NCBI RefSeq assembly: GCF_000172555.1 | Contig: NZ_ABOX02000018.1 | Location: forward strand, 52,795 to 116,794 | Direction: 5' to 3' | Source: Pedosphaera parvula Ellin514 | GTDB lineage: Bacteria > Verrucomicrobiota > Verrucomicrobiia > Limisphaerales > Pedosphaeraceae | Length of the DNA stretch: 64,000 bases | Shown here: one piece after another, positions 1 to 9,386 of the stretch | Layout: every line of letters begins with the position of its first letter | Position numbering within the stretch: the first letter of the stretch is position 1 | The notes under the pieces: generated by a model | What the model was told of the DNA's origin: nothing | Database searches by the model: none | Seen by the model: the letters and a program-made list of their open reading frames with translations, nothing else | Made by a program: the position numbers and the translations under genes

Positions 1-556
1 GGTGAGTCCGAACCGTGTTCACGCTGACAGAAAGACGTTCTGCGATCTCTTTTGTTGTATAACCCTTTGAGAGTTGCTGGAGAATCTCCTCCTCCCGTTG
101 GGAGAGCTTTTCGTTTTTGACCGGCTCGCGCGGCACTTCACGAAAAGATTGTACAACCCGCCTCGCAATCTGGCTGCTCATCGGGGCGCCACCCTGCTTC
201 ACATCCTGGATGGCACTCAGGATGTCCGCCGGGTCTGCGCGCTTCAGCAGATAGCCGCCCGCACCCGCCTTGAGCGCGCCAAAAATGCGCTCGTTATCCT
301 CATAAACTGTCAGGATCAGAATTTGGATCGACGGACATATTTCCTTCAGCCGGCGCGTGCAATCAAGACCGGACATCTGCGGGAGATGGATGTCCATGAG
401 AACGACGTCCGGCATCAATCGAGGTAATTTTTGCAGGGCCTCCTCGGACGTGCCGCACTCGCAAATACACCGATGTCCCGGGGCTTCGTCCACATAGCGG
501 GCGAGCGTGGCACGGAAATCACGGTTGTCTTCAACAATGGCAACAGTCGTCAGCAT
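1..556 (-). CDS. NarL/FixJ-type response regulator, C-terminus outside window
   Basis: Cytoplasmic transcriptional regulator of a two-component pair; the reading frame runs off the window start, so the last part of the HTH is missing. Read on the minus strand from the ATG at 556, the receiver domain (about residues 1-120) has the acidic pair E9-D10, the phospho-acceptor D55 in VVLMDIHLPQMSG, and a conserved lysine in GGYLLKRADP. A LuxR-type HTH follows (KLSQREEEILQQLSKG, then AERLSVSVNTVRTH at the cut edge). The start lies 85 nt after the stop of the upstream sensor kinase, so the two are probably co-transcribed and this is the kinase's cognate regulator (inference from adjacency). Target genes cannot be read from the sequence. 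Confidence 0.93.
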   Translation of the reverse strand, partial: MLTTVAIVEDNRDFRATLARYVDEAPGHRCICECGTSEEALQKLPRLMPDVVLMDIHLPQMSGLDCTRRLKEICPSIQILILTVYEDNERIFGALKAGAGGYLLKRADPADILSAIQDVKQGGAPMSSQIARRVVQSFREVPREPVKNEKLSQREEEILQQLSKGYTTKEIAERLSVSVNTVRTH

Positions 557-641
557 AATTCACTGGCATTGGCGCTTGGGCATAGATGCGATTTTGGTAT
601 AACAGATCTGGGTTGCGGGAGTATCCCCCAAATGGATGATT

Positions 642-3600
642 TCATGGTCTTATCTCCGCTGATTTTAAAGGCAATTCGAAGCGACAAACGGTGCCTCCCT
701 CGACCCGGGCTTCACATTCAAACCGGCCACCAATCGATTCAAGGCGCCGGCGCATGTTCGCCAATCCCTCGCCTGTAGCTACAGTGGACGGCACAAGGAG
801 TCCCACCCCGTTATCCTCCACTAATATCCGCAGACGTTGCGAATCCCCCTGAATACGGAGCCAGACTTCGCTTGCCTGCGAATGTTTGGCGATGTTGTTC
901 AGCGCCTCGCGCACGCCGAGATAAAGATTGTGACGCACCTCGGAGGTCAACGGCACGGACGGCAGGAAATCATCCACATCCAAACGACATCGAATTGGCG
1001 TGGCGCGGAAAAATTCCTCCGCAAATTGGCACAAATAGGTGGCGAGGCTCGGAAGCGAATCATTGGCGGGGTTTACCGCCCAAACGATTTCGTCCAGTGA
1101 GGTCACCAGTTCATGAGACTTCTCCGAAACTCTGGCCATGCGGCCGCGTGTCGTTTCCGGCACGGTGCCGTCGCGACTCTCCAACGCGCTCAAAAATCGG
1201 ATCTGGGTGAGCGCAGCTCCCAGATCGTCATGTAAATCGCGCGCAATCCGGGCTCGCTCCTGCTCCAACTCACGCTGCCGTTCAGTGTGTTCATGGCGGC
1301 GCATTTCGGTCGTGAGCTGTTGGGAGCGTTCCTCGACCTGTCGGCGGAGCAGTGTGATCCACACCAAGGCCACGCAGATCATGGCTGCCATCGCGCCGAC
1401 GACCACCATGGTGCGCTGAAGCGTCCACCAGGAAGGACGTTCGAGCACTCGCACATCAGATGGGGAGTTCAGGAGCAATTCGAAAGAATCAGTATCCTGC
1501 CCGGAGCCCCTGTCCCCCTGACCCGCATAAACTCCGGTCAGTTCAATCCGGGTTCCAGGCTGCAAATCCTGCAATCGCCCCAGCCTGGTCTGTAGCCGGG
1601 CAACAAAGCCCTTTGCCCCAGATTGCAGGACGAGCACCTGATCAGCCCGCTCGATGCTGATGCTCGCCAGTCGCGACTCGATCTTCACAAGCGTCGAATC
1701 ATATTGTCCGCGAATCGGAGCGTTCGGGGGCAATATAATAGGACCCGGCAGCGGAGAGTGGCCGGTCACCCGGACTAAAGGCTCTCGCAAAACGGGCGTA
1801 GGACCGCCCAATTCCGGAAATCCAACCACCTCCACCCGGTCGCCCACGGCGACCCTGGTTTGAACCTTGGGAATAAATGTTGCCCTGAAGCCATTGGTTC
1901 CATCGGCCAGGAATAATTCCTCACCACGTTGGTGAAGAATTTGCCCGGATAACTTCACCCGTTGAAGAGCGCCAGCTCGTGGATCAAATAAAAACAAATC
2001 TCTCGCAGACTTCAGAGGAATGGAAAAGGGGTCGGCAGGCGCTGGCTCATCAACGGTAATCGCAACGTTGCAAAGATCCATCCGCCCTACTTCTATTTGC
2101 TGCGTGGTAATGTCACGAGCCGGTATCACGCAACCTCTCACCCTGATTAATGCATTCTCATATTGCTTAATCGACTGAAGTCCGGCTTCGGGAAGTCGAA
2201 TCTGAATTTTTCCCGCGCGAGTGAGCAGGACCATGCCGTCGGTTTCAACCGCCGTGGCGATCCCCTGCACTTCCATGTACTGGGTATCGAGACTGCCATT
2301 GATCAGTTGGTCCCAGGAGGGACGTACCGGCTCCGGCAGAGTGCCCGGCCCCAGACGGACGGCTCGACGCGCCTGGATGTTGGGCGCAAACTCATTATAC
2401 GTGGTTCCTTCGATTTCCCAATAATCACCGGTCCGCGGTCTCTCGCCTCCCACGAGGTCAAACATCCGAACATAAATCGACCAGGTGGAATCCTGCACAA
2501 AGATGCCTTCGCGTCGCAGTGCCGTAACAACCCCGCGGATTTTTACGGGATAACCACGCTGCGCTTCCTCACGGCTCAAGTGTTTGATCTCTTCGATCGT
2601 CGCAAGCAAAGGCAGGGGCGCCGAGTTTGGGCGTAGCTGGCCATGGTTCTCCGCAACTGCGTCCAACACTTCAATTTGTTTCAACCCCGGCGTCAACAAC
2701 TTGCCAGCCACTCTCTGGCCATCAGTGGTATAGGTGTTCCGTGCGATACCGGTTGCGCGTATCCGGCGGTTTAGAAAAGTTGCGGCCGGAGTGCCCGAAC
2801 TCTCGGCAACTTCAACCCGGAGCCGGCCGGAACCGGAACTCAGTTCCAGTTCCAGAGTGCCACTTTGTTCACTGGCGAAAATGACCGTCCCTTCCACGGT
2901 TGACCATTGGTTCTGTTGCGCTGGCGGGAGATGTTGACGGGCGGAAATTTTCGAAGGCTCGGGCCATTGGCCAGTGCCAATCACCTCGGTTCTCGGCGAT
3001 GCGTCATCAATGGTCAATAGACTGCCATCATCGGAGCGGAGATAAAAGGTGTAAACACCCTCGTGCGGCACCTCAAGATACCCGGTGAAATCGAGACCGG
3101 CATTGGTGTTGCGCGTCGCCAGAGAGCAATCAAAGTTGGTGGCCACTCCCTTCGCAACAACTTCCGACTGGCTCCAATCCGGCACCGCAGACCATTCACC
3201 TTCGTACGCGCGGTAATTCAGTCCGGAAGTCCATCGAATCGAGCCTTCTGCCGTGGTTACCGGCAGCAATAAGGCGGAGTCCGGAATTTTTTGGCGAGTC
3301 ATGCCCGGCCCTTGATAAGACACCTCCAACCCACAAGGCGGCATGTGATTGTACCATGGCACATGGATCGAATGTTTGCCGGCTTTCAGAAAAATCGCTC
3401 CGGAGAGTTCAATCATGCCATGAATGCCCTCGTTGTTCACCAACGGCCGACGCCGCAAGCTTAATCGCTCCCCTTCCACGGTGCAGATCCCTTCCACGAT
3501 AATGTTCATCTGCGGTCGAACAGATTCTCCCGGCACCTCCATCTCAATCACAGCCACGCCTGAATTGTCCTTCAATCCGAGCATGTCACGCTTCGGGCTT

Positions 3601-3872
3601 ACCCACAAAACTATCCCTTCCAGATGAATCGGGCAGTCGATCCTCCGCTCGTCGTTGTTCAGTTGGAGAAGCTCGGCTATCTCCGTGACTTTGGGGGCAA
3701 GACTCGCGGCGAAATTTGTTGCTGCAGAGTATTGAGAGTCGGCTTTGGCTTCATGCACTGCGCCTGCGCACAACCCCAGGAAAAGCAGAGAAAACAGCAA
3801 GGAACAAAGCCGCTCGAACAAACGTTCGCTGGCGAACTCCCGGGCAGAAAACAAGGAAATTAAGTGCGACAA
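642..3872 (-). CDS. Sensor histidine kinase with PA14-like extracytoplasmic domain
   Basis: A 1076-residue membrane kinase. After a hydrophobic N-terminus (LLFSLLFLGLCAGA) comes a long exported region with a PA14-like segment (about residues 215-360; GVYTFYLRSDDGSLLTIDD) and several beta-rich OB-like repeats (e.g. YPVKIRGVVTALRREGIFV). One transmembrane helix near 820-842 is followed by a HisKA_3 dimerisation domain with RDLHDDLG (phospho-histidine near 880) and a HATPase domain (EALNNIAKHS, DNGVGL, GEGLANMRRR). PA14 domains often bind carbohydrate, so a glycan ligand is plausible but unproven. No early ATG exists; the frame opens with TTG at 3872, and other TTG codons lie just inside, so the start is uncertain. 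Its regulator follows downstream. Confidence 0.92.
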   Translation of the reverse strand: MSHLISLFSAREFASERLFERLCSLLFSLLFLGLCAGAVHEAKADSQYSAATNFAASLAPKVTEIAELLQLNNDERRIDCPIHLEGIVLWVSPKRDMLGLKDNSGVAVIEMEVPGESVRPQMNIIVEGICTVEGERLSLRRRPLVNNEGIHGMIELSGAIFLKAGKHSIHVPWYNHMPPCGLEVSYQGPGMTRQKIPDSALLLPVTTAEGSIRWTSGLNYRAYEGEWSAVPDWSQSEVVAKGVATNFDCSLATRNTNAGLDFTGYLEVPHEGVYTFYLRSDDGSLLTIDDASPRTEVIGTGQWPEPSKISARQHLPPAQQNQWSTVEGTVIFASEQSGTLELELSSGSGRLRVEVAESSGTPAATFLNRRIRATGIARNTYTTDGQRVAGKLLTPGLKQIEVLDAVAENHGQLRPNSAPLPLLATIEEIKHLSREEAQRGYPVKIRGVVTALRREGIFVQDSTWSIYVRMFDLVGGERPRTGDYWEIEGTTYNEFAPNIQARRAVRLGPGTLPEPVRPSWDQLINGSLDTQYMEVQGIATAVETDGMVLLTRAGKIQIRLPEAGLQSIKQYENALIRVRGCVIPARDITTQQIEVGRMDLCNVAITVDEPAPADPFSIPLKSARDLFLFDPRAGALQRVKLSGQILHQRGEELFLADGTNGFRATFIPKVQTRVAVGDRVEVVGFPELGGPTPVLREPLVRVTGHSPLPGPIILPPNAPIRGQYDSTLVKIESRLASISIERADQVLVLQSGAKGFVARLQTRLGRLQDLQPGTRIELTGVYAGQGDRGSGQDTDSFELLLNSPSDVRVLERPSWWTLQRTMVVVGAMAAMICVALVWITLLRRQVEERSQQLTTEMRRHEHTERQRELEQERARIARDLHDDLGAALTQIRFLSALESRDGTVPETTRGRMARVSEKSHELVTSLDEIVWAVNPANDSLPSLATYLCQFAEEFFRATPIRCRLDVDDFLPSVPLTSEVRHNLYLGVREALNNIAKHSQASEVWLRIQGDSQRLRILVEDNGVGLLVPSTVATGEGLANMRRRLESIGGRFECEARVEGGTVCRFELPLKSAEIRP

Positions 3873-4053
3873 TAATCCATCTTCTGCCTGAGAATAGAAC
3901 GCATTTCAAACAATTTCCGCTGGATTTGTTTTGCCGGGGCCGAGGCTGACATCCCTTTAGAGCCGGAAAGGAAAATCGTGTCGTTCAGCCAGGGCAGTTT
4001 ACCAACGCGGGTGATTTCAACTCCTGCAAACGAAAGTGGTTGGTACAAAAAAA

Positions 4054-4130
4054 TGGAGCGAGCGAAGGGATTCGAACCCTCGACGTTCACCTTGGCAAGG
4101 TGATGCTCTACCAGACTGAGCTACGCTCGC
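4054..4130 (-). tRNA. tRNA-Gly (GCC), CCA encoded
   Basis: The minus strand folds as a complete cloverleaf: acceptor GCGAGCG/CGCTCGC, D-stem GCTC/GAGC, anticodon stem TCACC/GGTGA around loop TTGCCAA (anticodon GCC, glycine), T-arm with TTCGAAT, discriminator T and an encoded CCA. It stands alone between the sensor kinase and the DUF1501 gene. The flanking 3873-4053 and 4131-4353 stretches show no further gene. Confidence 0.97.
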
Positions 4131-4353
4131 TTCCTAACAGGCTCGAAAACACTACGAGAATTCATCCAAATTGCAAGCCCTCTTTTATTTATTCTACTTC
4201 ATCAAATATTTAAGCCGGCCAGCGAGACTCAGCCTCGGGAATCCTGCAAGCACCTGCCATTTAAACACCTAAATGCCAAACGACTACACTATTTCAACTC
4301 GGTTCTGATTCGTGTTCGTTTGGGTCCATCTCGTGGTTACTTCCCGAATCGCC

Positions 4354-5772
4354 TTACGCAAACAGATCCATAACCGGCTTCCCCTTCCCATCCTTGGTGA
4401 CATAGAATGGCCGCTTTTCAATGTCATAGCTGAGTTTCGGCGAAATACCCACCGCCCGGTAAATCGATGCATGCAGATCCTCGATCACCACTCGCTTTTC
4501 AACCGTCGTGCAAGGACGTTCATCCGCCGTCTTGCCATGCAGATACCCTTTCTTCATTCCGCCGCCAAACATCAACACACTGCCGGCATCCGTAAAGTGC
4601 CGGTGCATGCCGTAGTACTTCATATCGTTGATGACATCGGGCACCACGACCTGGTTTTTCACCAGATTTTCAGGTTTTCCTTCCATCATCATGTCGCGGC
4701 TAAACTCGCTTGCGAGCACGATCAGCGTCCGATCCAAAAGCCCCCGCTTCTCCAGGTCCAGTACCAGTTGGGCAATCGGCGCATCAATCGACTTCTTCAA
4801 ATCCACCAACCGGGTATGCCCATTTTCGTGCGTATCCCAGTTCACGAACGGAATATACTCGGTGGTGACTTCAATAAATCGCGCTCCCACTTCCGTCAAC
4901 CGGCGCGCCAAGAGGCAACCCAACCCAAACTTGCCAGTATTATACTTATCGTAACTCTCCTTCGGCTCGAGCGAGAGATCAAAGGCCTTTGAGGCCGGAG
5001 AACTCAACAGTCGATGCGCATTGTCCATCGAGCGCAGCAGCGATTGTTGCTGATAATCGCTTCCATATTCCATAATGGGACTTTTCGCCATCAGCTTGCG
5101 GTAAAACTTGTCGCGATTCTCGAACCGCGATGGGCTCATGCCCGCTGGCGGACGCACACTTTGCACGGCTTGCTCCGGATTGGAGATGGCAAACGGCCCA
5201 TATTCGCTGCCAAGAAAACCAGCCGTATGGAAAGCCTTCAGCTCTTCCCCTTCACCCAGGTCAAAACGCTGCCCAATATCGATGAACGCCGGCACCGCCG
5301 GGTTCAATGGCCCCAACGTGCGCGCAATGAAAGCGCCCAGATGCGGTGCCGCCACCGTCTGCGGCGGAGCATAGCCCGTGTGCCATTGGTATTGATGCCG
5401 CGAGTGCAGGATGAAACCGAGATCTCCAGCAGTATAGGAACGAATCAGCGTGGCCCGATCCATGACCTTCGCAATATTCTCCAGGCCCTGCGATACCTTG
5501 ATATTGTCGACCGCCGTATCAATCGCCGGGAACGTGGACAGCACCCGGTTCGATTCCAGCCCCTTCTCATAAGGAGTGTAGCGCTTGGGATCGAACGTCT
5601 CGGTATGTGCCATGCCGCCAGCCATCCACAGCACGATCACCGTGTCCGCTGTCGGCTTGATTTTCTCTTCCTCTGCCGCCCACATGGCGCACGGATAGCC
5701 TGCAGCCAATGCTCCCAGCGTGGCGGCGCTGGCCGTTTTCAAAAAGTCTCTCCTGCTCCACTCATTACTCAT
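4354..5772 (-). CDS. DUF1501 family exported protein (Tat substrate)
   Basis: A 472-residue sulfatase/alkaline-phosphatase-like fold protein of the DUF1501 family, typical of Planctomycetes and Verrucomicrobia, of unknown biochemical function. The N-terminus is a twin-arginine signal (WSRRDFLKTASAATLGALAAG), so it is exported folded. Family features include VLWMAGGMAHTETFDPK near residue 50, GLGCLLARRLTEVGARFIEVT, and VNWDTHENGH followed by TLIVLASEFSR. It lies 12 nt downstream of the PSD1 cytochrome-like gene on the same strand; this pairing is common and the two products are thought to act together, possibly in polysaccharide or sulfated-glycan use (inference). Length matches the family. 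Confidence 0.93.
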   Translation of the reverse strand: MSNEWSRRDFLKTASAATLGALAAGYPCAMWAAEEEKIKPTADTVIVLWMAGGMAHTETFDPKRYTPYEKGLESNRVLSTFPAIDTAVDNIKVSQGLENIAKVMDRATLIRSYTAGDLGFILHSRHQYQWHTGYAPPQTVAAPHLGAFIARTLGPLNPAVPAFIDIGQRFDLGEGEELKAFHTAGFLGSEYGPFAISNPEQAVQSVRPPAGMSPSRFENRDKFYRKLMAKSPIMEYGSDYQQQSLLRSMDNAHRLLSSPASKAFDLSLEPKESYDKYNTGKFGLGCLLARRLTEVGARFIEVTTEYIPFVNWDTHENGHTRLVDLKKSIDAPIAQLVLDLEKRGLLDRTLIVLASEFSRDMMMEGKPENLVKNQVVVPDVINDMKYYGMHRHFTDAGSVLMFGGGMKKGYLHGKTADERPCTTVEKRVVIEDLHASIYRAVGISPKLSYDIEKRPFYVTKDGKGKPVMDLFA

Positions 5773-5784
5773 AACAATCCTTCC

Positions 5785-8238
5785 TCAATAAATTAATTGA
5801 AATTCCGGCAGCATCGTCACTGCCCATAACAAATCCTCAATGCCGGCATTCTGGACCGGTTTGCCAACCATCTCCTGGGCCAGTTTCAGCTCCTCACCGG
5901 TCGGCTTTCTTCCCAGTGCGCGCAGATACAACCGGGTAACCAAATCCTTGTCGGAACTTTCGGCCATTAATTTCTTCGAACCTTGCTTGATGATGTCGGA
6001 GAGTTCATGCCCATTTGTCAGTTCCAAAGCTTGCAACGTGGTGGCAGCGGATAAACGGGTCGTAACCACTTGCTCCCGATTGGGCCGTCCTAACGCCACC
6101 TGCAAGGTATCGGCATTCACTAGCGCCGACCGCACCCTCCCGAACTTCTCCGGCGCAATCATGGCACTCTTGAATTGCGGCTCAAGATTCCACGGACCGA
6201 GGCCAATGGCCCCCAATTCAGCAGCAGCCGACCAGTTGGCACCGTTAAATTTTGGTTTATCCCAATTCTTCTCCTTGTTACCGGACCATACCCATGATTT
6301 ATCCGTCCCGAAATCCATTACCTTGGATGCCTTATTTCCAAAACGAACATAGGCATATAAAAACAAACCCGCAGGATTCGGCTTGTCACCATCATTCACC
6401 GCGCTGACAGCGATGTAATTGGTTCCCTTTACCAGGTGTTTGCGTAAATCCACGACCTGCAATTCGTCATACTTCTTGCCGGCTCCGGCCTTTTTGCCAT
6501 TCACAAATAGCGTGAAACTGTTGTCAGCAGTAATGACACCCATGGCTGATGTGGGCTCACCATCAAGCACCACCACCTTGCGAAAATAATTCGTGCCCGG
6601 TTTGGCGGCCTGTGCCGCTGTGGCTTCTGTCCAAATCCATTTGGCCGCAAAGGGGGCATCAAAATTCTGGTTGCTGGCACCCGCCGAAAAATCCACCTGC
6701 GCCACCGGTTGCTCATACCATATCCCGGCCACTTCCCCCAATGAATCACGGAACTGCTCCGCCGACATCCGCCTCACAATTGGCCCTTTGAAAACGTAGT
6801 CCTCGCTGCTCTTCTCATCGAGACTGACCGCCGGCATTTGGTAGGCGCGCGAAGTCAGGATGCGTTCCATGGTCTTCTTCATGTCGAAGTTCTGGTCAGC
6901 CATGTCCTCCGCCAGCCAATCCAGCAAATCCTGGTTCCACGCGGTTTTCTCCATCTCATCGGCGGGTTCAATCAAACCACGCCCCATGAATCTCTGCCAC
7001 AACCGGTTTACGATCGTGCGGGTGAGCCGCGCATCCTGACGTCCTGAAACTACCTCTGCCAACTGCTTCAATCGGGTGGACCGATCGGCCTTGGGATCGA
7101 TCTGTCCCAGCTCCGGGTAAATAAATTTCAAATCCGCCTTTTTCCCCGTCGGCTTGTCGCAGTGGACCATCTCCAGCGGGCCTTCCGCATAAAGCCCGGC
7201 GAGCCCGTAAGCATCCGCCAGAGTAAGATCATTGATGAAACTATCGTGACAGGACGCGCACTTCAAGTTCACTCCCATGAACACCTGTGAAATGCTTTGG
7301 GCAGCTTGCATTTGTGGCGCCTGGCTGGCATTCACCGCGCCACGCCAGATAATTCCCCTGGTAAACCCTTCGGATTCGGGAGTGGGATTAATCAACTCTG
7401 CGACGAACTTGTCATATGGCATGTTCTTTGCCAAAGCCGTGTAGAGCCAGCCGGTGATCTGTTTGCGACCGCCATCGATGTAGCCCGTCCCGCGATAATC
7501 ATTCCGCAACATGTCATTCCAGCAGCTCATCCAGTGCACCGCATAATTCTGATTGTCCGCGAGCAAACTCCGCACGAGTTGCTGCCGCTTGTCCGGACGC
7601 TTGTCTTTTTCAAACGCATCCAATTGCTCCGGCGTAGGCAGCAGACCAATCGCATCCAGATACACGCGCCTCGCATAGAGCCGGTCATTCACTGGCGTCG
7701 CAGGTTTGATATGATGCGCCGCAAAGTAAGGTTGCAAAAAGCGATCAACCGGATTCATTTCCCTGTCCCCGGCGGGAACTTCAGGGCGATGCGGCTTGAG
7801 ATTCGCGGGCTCCAGTCTTCCGAAGGTGACTCCGGCATCCCACTTTGCTCCCTGGTCTATCCAGGCGCGCAATATTCCAACCTGTTCCGGTGTCAGTTTG
7901 GTGCCCTTTTTAGGCATCATTTCATCCGGATCAAATCCCTGGACTAGTTCGATTATATAACTTGCCTCGCTCTTTCCCGGCACCACCGCCACCCCGGAGT
8001 CGCCTCCCTTGAGCAACGTTTCACGGCTGTCCAATTGAAAACCACCCTTGTCCCGACCACGACCGTGACACTTGATGCAGCTCGACTCAAAAATCGGCTT
8101 CACCTCTTTTGAAAAATCCACCGGATGATTCGCTGGCGGGGGTAATTGTTTTGCTTGCTCAGGCGTGATCTTTGCGCTGAGAACTGCACAACTGCTTATC
8201 CACGCAACCAGAGTCAATATTGGAAAATGGGAACGCAT
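5785..8238 (-). CDS. PSCyt1/DUF1549/DUF1553 (PSD1) cytochrome-like protein
   Basis: An 817-residue exported protein with an N-terminal signal (ILTLVAWISSCAVLSA). Domain order: PSCyt1 with heme motif CIKCH near residue 54; DUF1549 (PSCyt2) with a second motif CASCH near 327; then DUF1553 (SRTIVNRLW-like segment seen as TRTIVNRLWQRFMGRGL, and PIVRRMSAEQFRDSLGE). Between the two halves of DUF1553, about residues 535-690, there is a beta-sandwich-like insert (DNSFTLFVNGKKAG, GTNYIAVSAVNDG) resembling galactose-binding or rhamnosidase N-terminal modules. First gene of a two-gene unit with the DUF1501 gene 12 nt downstream. Likely periplasmic; substrate unknown. Confidence 0.92.
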   Translation of the reverse strand: MRSHFPILTLVAWISSCAVLSAKITPEQAKQLPPPANHPVDFSKEVKPIFESSCIKCHGRGRDKGGFQLDSRETLLKGGDSGVAVVPGKSEASYIIELVQGFDPDEMMPKKGTKLTPEQVGILRAWIDQGAKWDAGVTFGRLEPANLKPHRPEVPAGDREMNPVDRFLQPYFAAHHIKPATPVNDRLYARRVYLDAIGLLPTPEQLDAFEKDKRPDKRQQLVRSLLADNQNYAVHWMSCWNDMLRNDYRGTGYIDGGRKQITGWLYTALAKNMPYDKFVAELINPTPESEGFTRGIIWRGAVNASQAPQMQAAQSISQVFMGVNLKCASCHDSFINDLTLADAYGLAGLYAEGPLEMVHCDKPTGKKADLKFIYPELGQIDPKADRSTRLKQLAEVVSGRQDARLTRTIVNRLWQRFMGRGLIEPADEMEKTAWNQDLLDWLAEDMADQNFDMKKTMERILTSRAYQMPAVSLDEKSSEDYVFKGPIVRRMSAEQFRDSLGEVAGIWYEQPVAQVDFSAGASNQNFDAPFAAKWIWTEATAAQAAKPGTNYFRKVVVLDGEPTSAMGVITADNSFTLFVNGKKAGAGKKYDELQVVDLRKHLVKGTNYIAVSAVNDGDKPNPAGLFLYAYVRFGNKASKVMDFGTDKSWVWSGNKEKNWDKPKFNGANWSAAAELGAIGLGPWNLEPQFKSAMIAPEKFGRVRSALVNADTLQVALGRPNREQVVTTRLSAATTLQALELTNGHELSDIIKQGSKKLMAESSDKDLVTRLYLRALGRKPTGEELKLAQEMVGKPVQNAGIEDLLWAVTMLPEFQLIY

Positions 8239-8442
8239 CTAGATTTAACTGTACCAAATTAGCATCAAAAATACAGAGAAAGTTTGGTTGCATTTACCTA
8301 AACCGCGTGACGGGTCTGCATAAAAATTCAGAAAGCACACCAACTCTAATCTGTAGCCGTAAACCTTGGACGTGTTTTGCGCATTTTCCATTCACAATCG
8401 GCACGCGCAAATCTGTGTTTCACAAATTCCGTCAGTCAAAAA

Positions 8443-8486
8443 TTAAAGGACCGCGGTTGCACCAAGGCATTACCGCGGTCCTTTAA
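8443..8486 (-). terminator. Rho-independent terminator after the BON lipoprotein gene
   Basis: Perfect 15-bp inverted repeat (TTAAAGGACCGCGGT, 8443-8457, with its complement at 8472-8486) around a 14-nt loop. On the minus strand the right arm is followed by AATTTTTG. It lies 43 nt beyond the stop of the lipoprotein gene. The rest of 8239-8528 shows no gene. Confidence 0.85.
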
Positions 8487-8528
8487 ATATTTCCAGACTC
8501 CCTGGCTTACAAAGCCGTTCGGGCAAGA

Positions 8529-9176
8529 TTATTGGCTGCTTGGAGCGTTAGTGTTGATGTTTACGTTGGGAGTCGTGATATTTACGCTGGGGCTGCTGAT
8601 GGACTCCGATGGTGCCTTCGTCTGTGATGGTGTGATTGGCTCCGCTGAGGTAGTTGGCGGCCCAGAAGGTGTTATGGTAGTGCCCGAAGTGCCCGAAGTA
8701 GTTCCGGTTGTGGTGCCAGTTGCACCGGCTGCATTTCCACCATAATGGGTGGCGGAGGTTTCCGCATCAATACGGCGACCTGTTGGCGCTCCGGTGGGAC
8801 TAGTGATGCGATTTTCATTGTTAATAACTGGAGCCGGACCGGTTGCGGCCACTTGTGGCTTGATGACAAGACTGTTAACCACCTCCCGTACACCATCAGC
8901 GTGCCGGGCGACGTCCGAGGCCCTGTTTTTCTGATCCTGGGTATTAACAAATCCGCTCAGTTGAACCACACCGTCATAGGCCGCGACATGCACATCAGTG
9001 AACTTATACACGGGTTCTTCCTTGAGATCCTTCTTGACGCGACTCGCGACTTTCTTGTCGTCCTCGTAGCGACCGGCACTGCGGTCACCGCTTGTTTGAC
9101 AGCCAGCCAAACCCGCCAAGCCGACGACTGCGCCAAGGCAGACAGTTAGTACTAATTTCTTTGGGTTGAGTTTCAT
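8529..9176 (-). CDS. BON-domain lipoprotein
   Basis: A 215-residue exported lipoprotein: signal with lipobox LAGC (MKLNPKKLVLTVCLGAVVG... AGLAGC, cysteine near 26). Residues ~40-108 form one BON domain (DKKVASRVKKDLKEEP, VQLSGFVNTQDQKNRA, ADGVREVVNSLVI), a module thought to bind membranes or phospholipid (OsmY, RaiA-type stress proteins). The second half is low-complexity, rich in Thr, Gly, Pro and Ser (TGTTTGTTSGTSGTTITPSG), probably disordered. It has its own terminator downstream. Probably involved in envelope maintenance or osmotic stress; the function is inferred from the domain only. Confidence 0.88.
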   Translation of the reverse strand: MKLNPKKLVLTVCLGAVVGLAGLAGCQTSGDRSAGRYEDDKKVASRVKKDLKEEPVYKFTDVHVAAYDGVVQLSGFVNTQDQKNRASDVARHADGVREVVNSLVIKPQVAATGPAPVINNENRITSPTGAPTGRRIDAETSATHYGGNAAGATGTTTGTTSGTSGTTITPSGPPTTSAEPITPSQTKAPSESISSPSVNITTPNVNINTNAPSSQ

Positions 9177-9350
9177 AATTTGATTTTTGGTATCCTTTCC
9201 TAATTTGCAAAATACAACACTATCTCCGCGGAGCCATGGGGTATTACCCTTCTGAAATCCGAAATTTTACCCATAGTGTTTGCGGCTGTTTTTGGGCATG
9301 CTCGGCTTTCCAACTTGAGGTTGGTAAAGCGTGGTTGCTGAACTCACGCC

Positions 9351-9378
9351 TTGGTGTTTGCTGAAATAAAATTATACT
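9351..9378 (+). promoter_or_regulatory. Candidate sigma-70 promoter for the flippase/GT fusion gene
   Basis: TTGGTG (9351-9356), a 16-nt spacer and TATACT (9373-9378). The expected transcription start would be within a few bases of the ATG at 9387, so the mRNA may be leaderless. Prediction by eye only. Confidence 0.35.
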
Positions 9379-9386
9379 AAGCCTGA

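Noticed and set aside
4312..5796. Plus-strand open frames across the DUF1501 gene
   Set aside because: Shadows of the minus-strand gene, which has a Tat signal and full family features.
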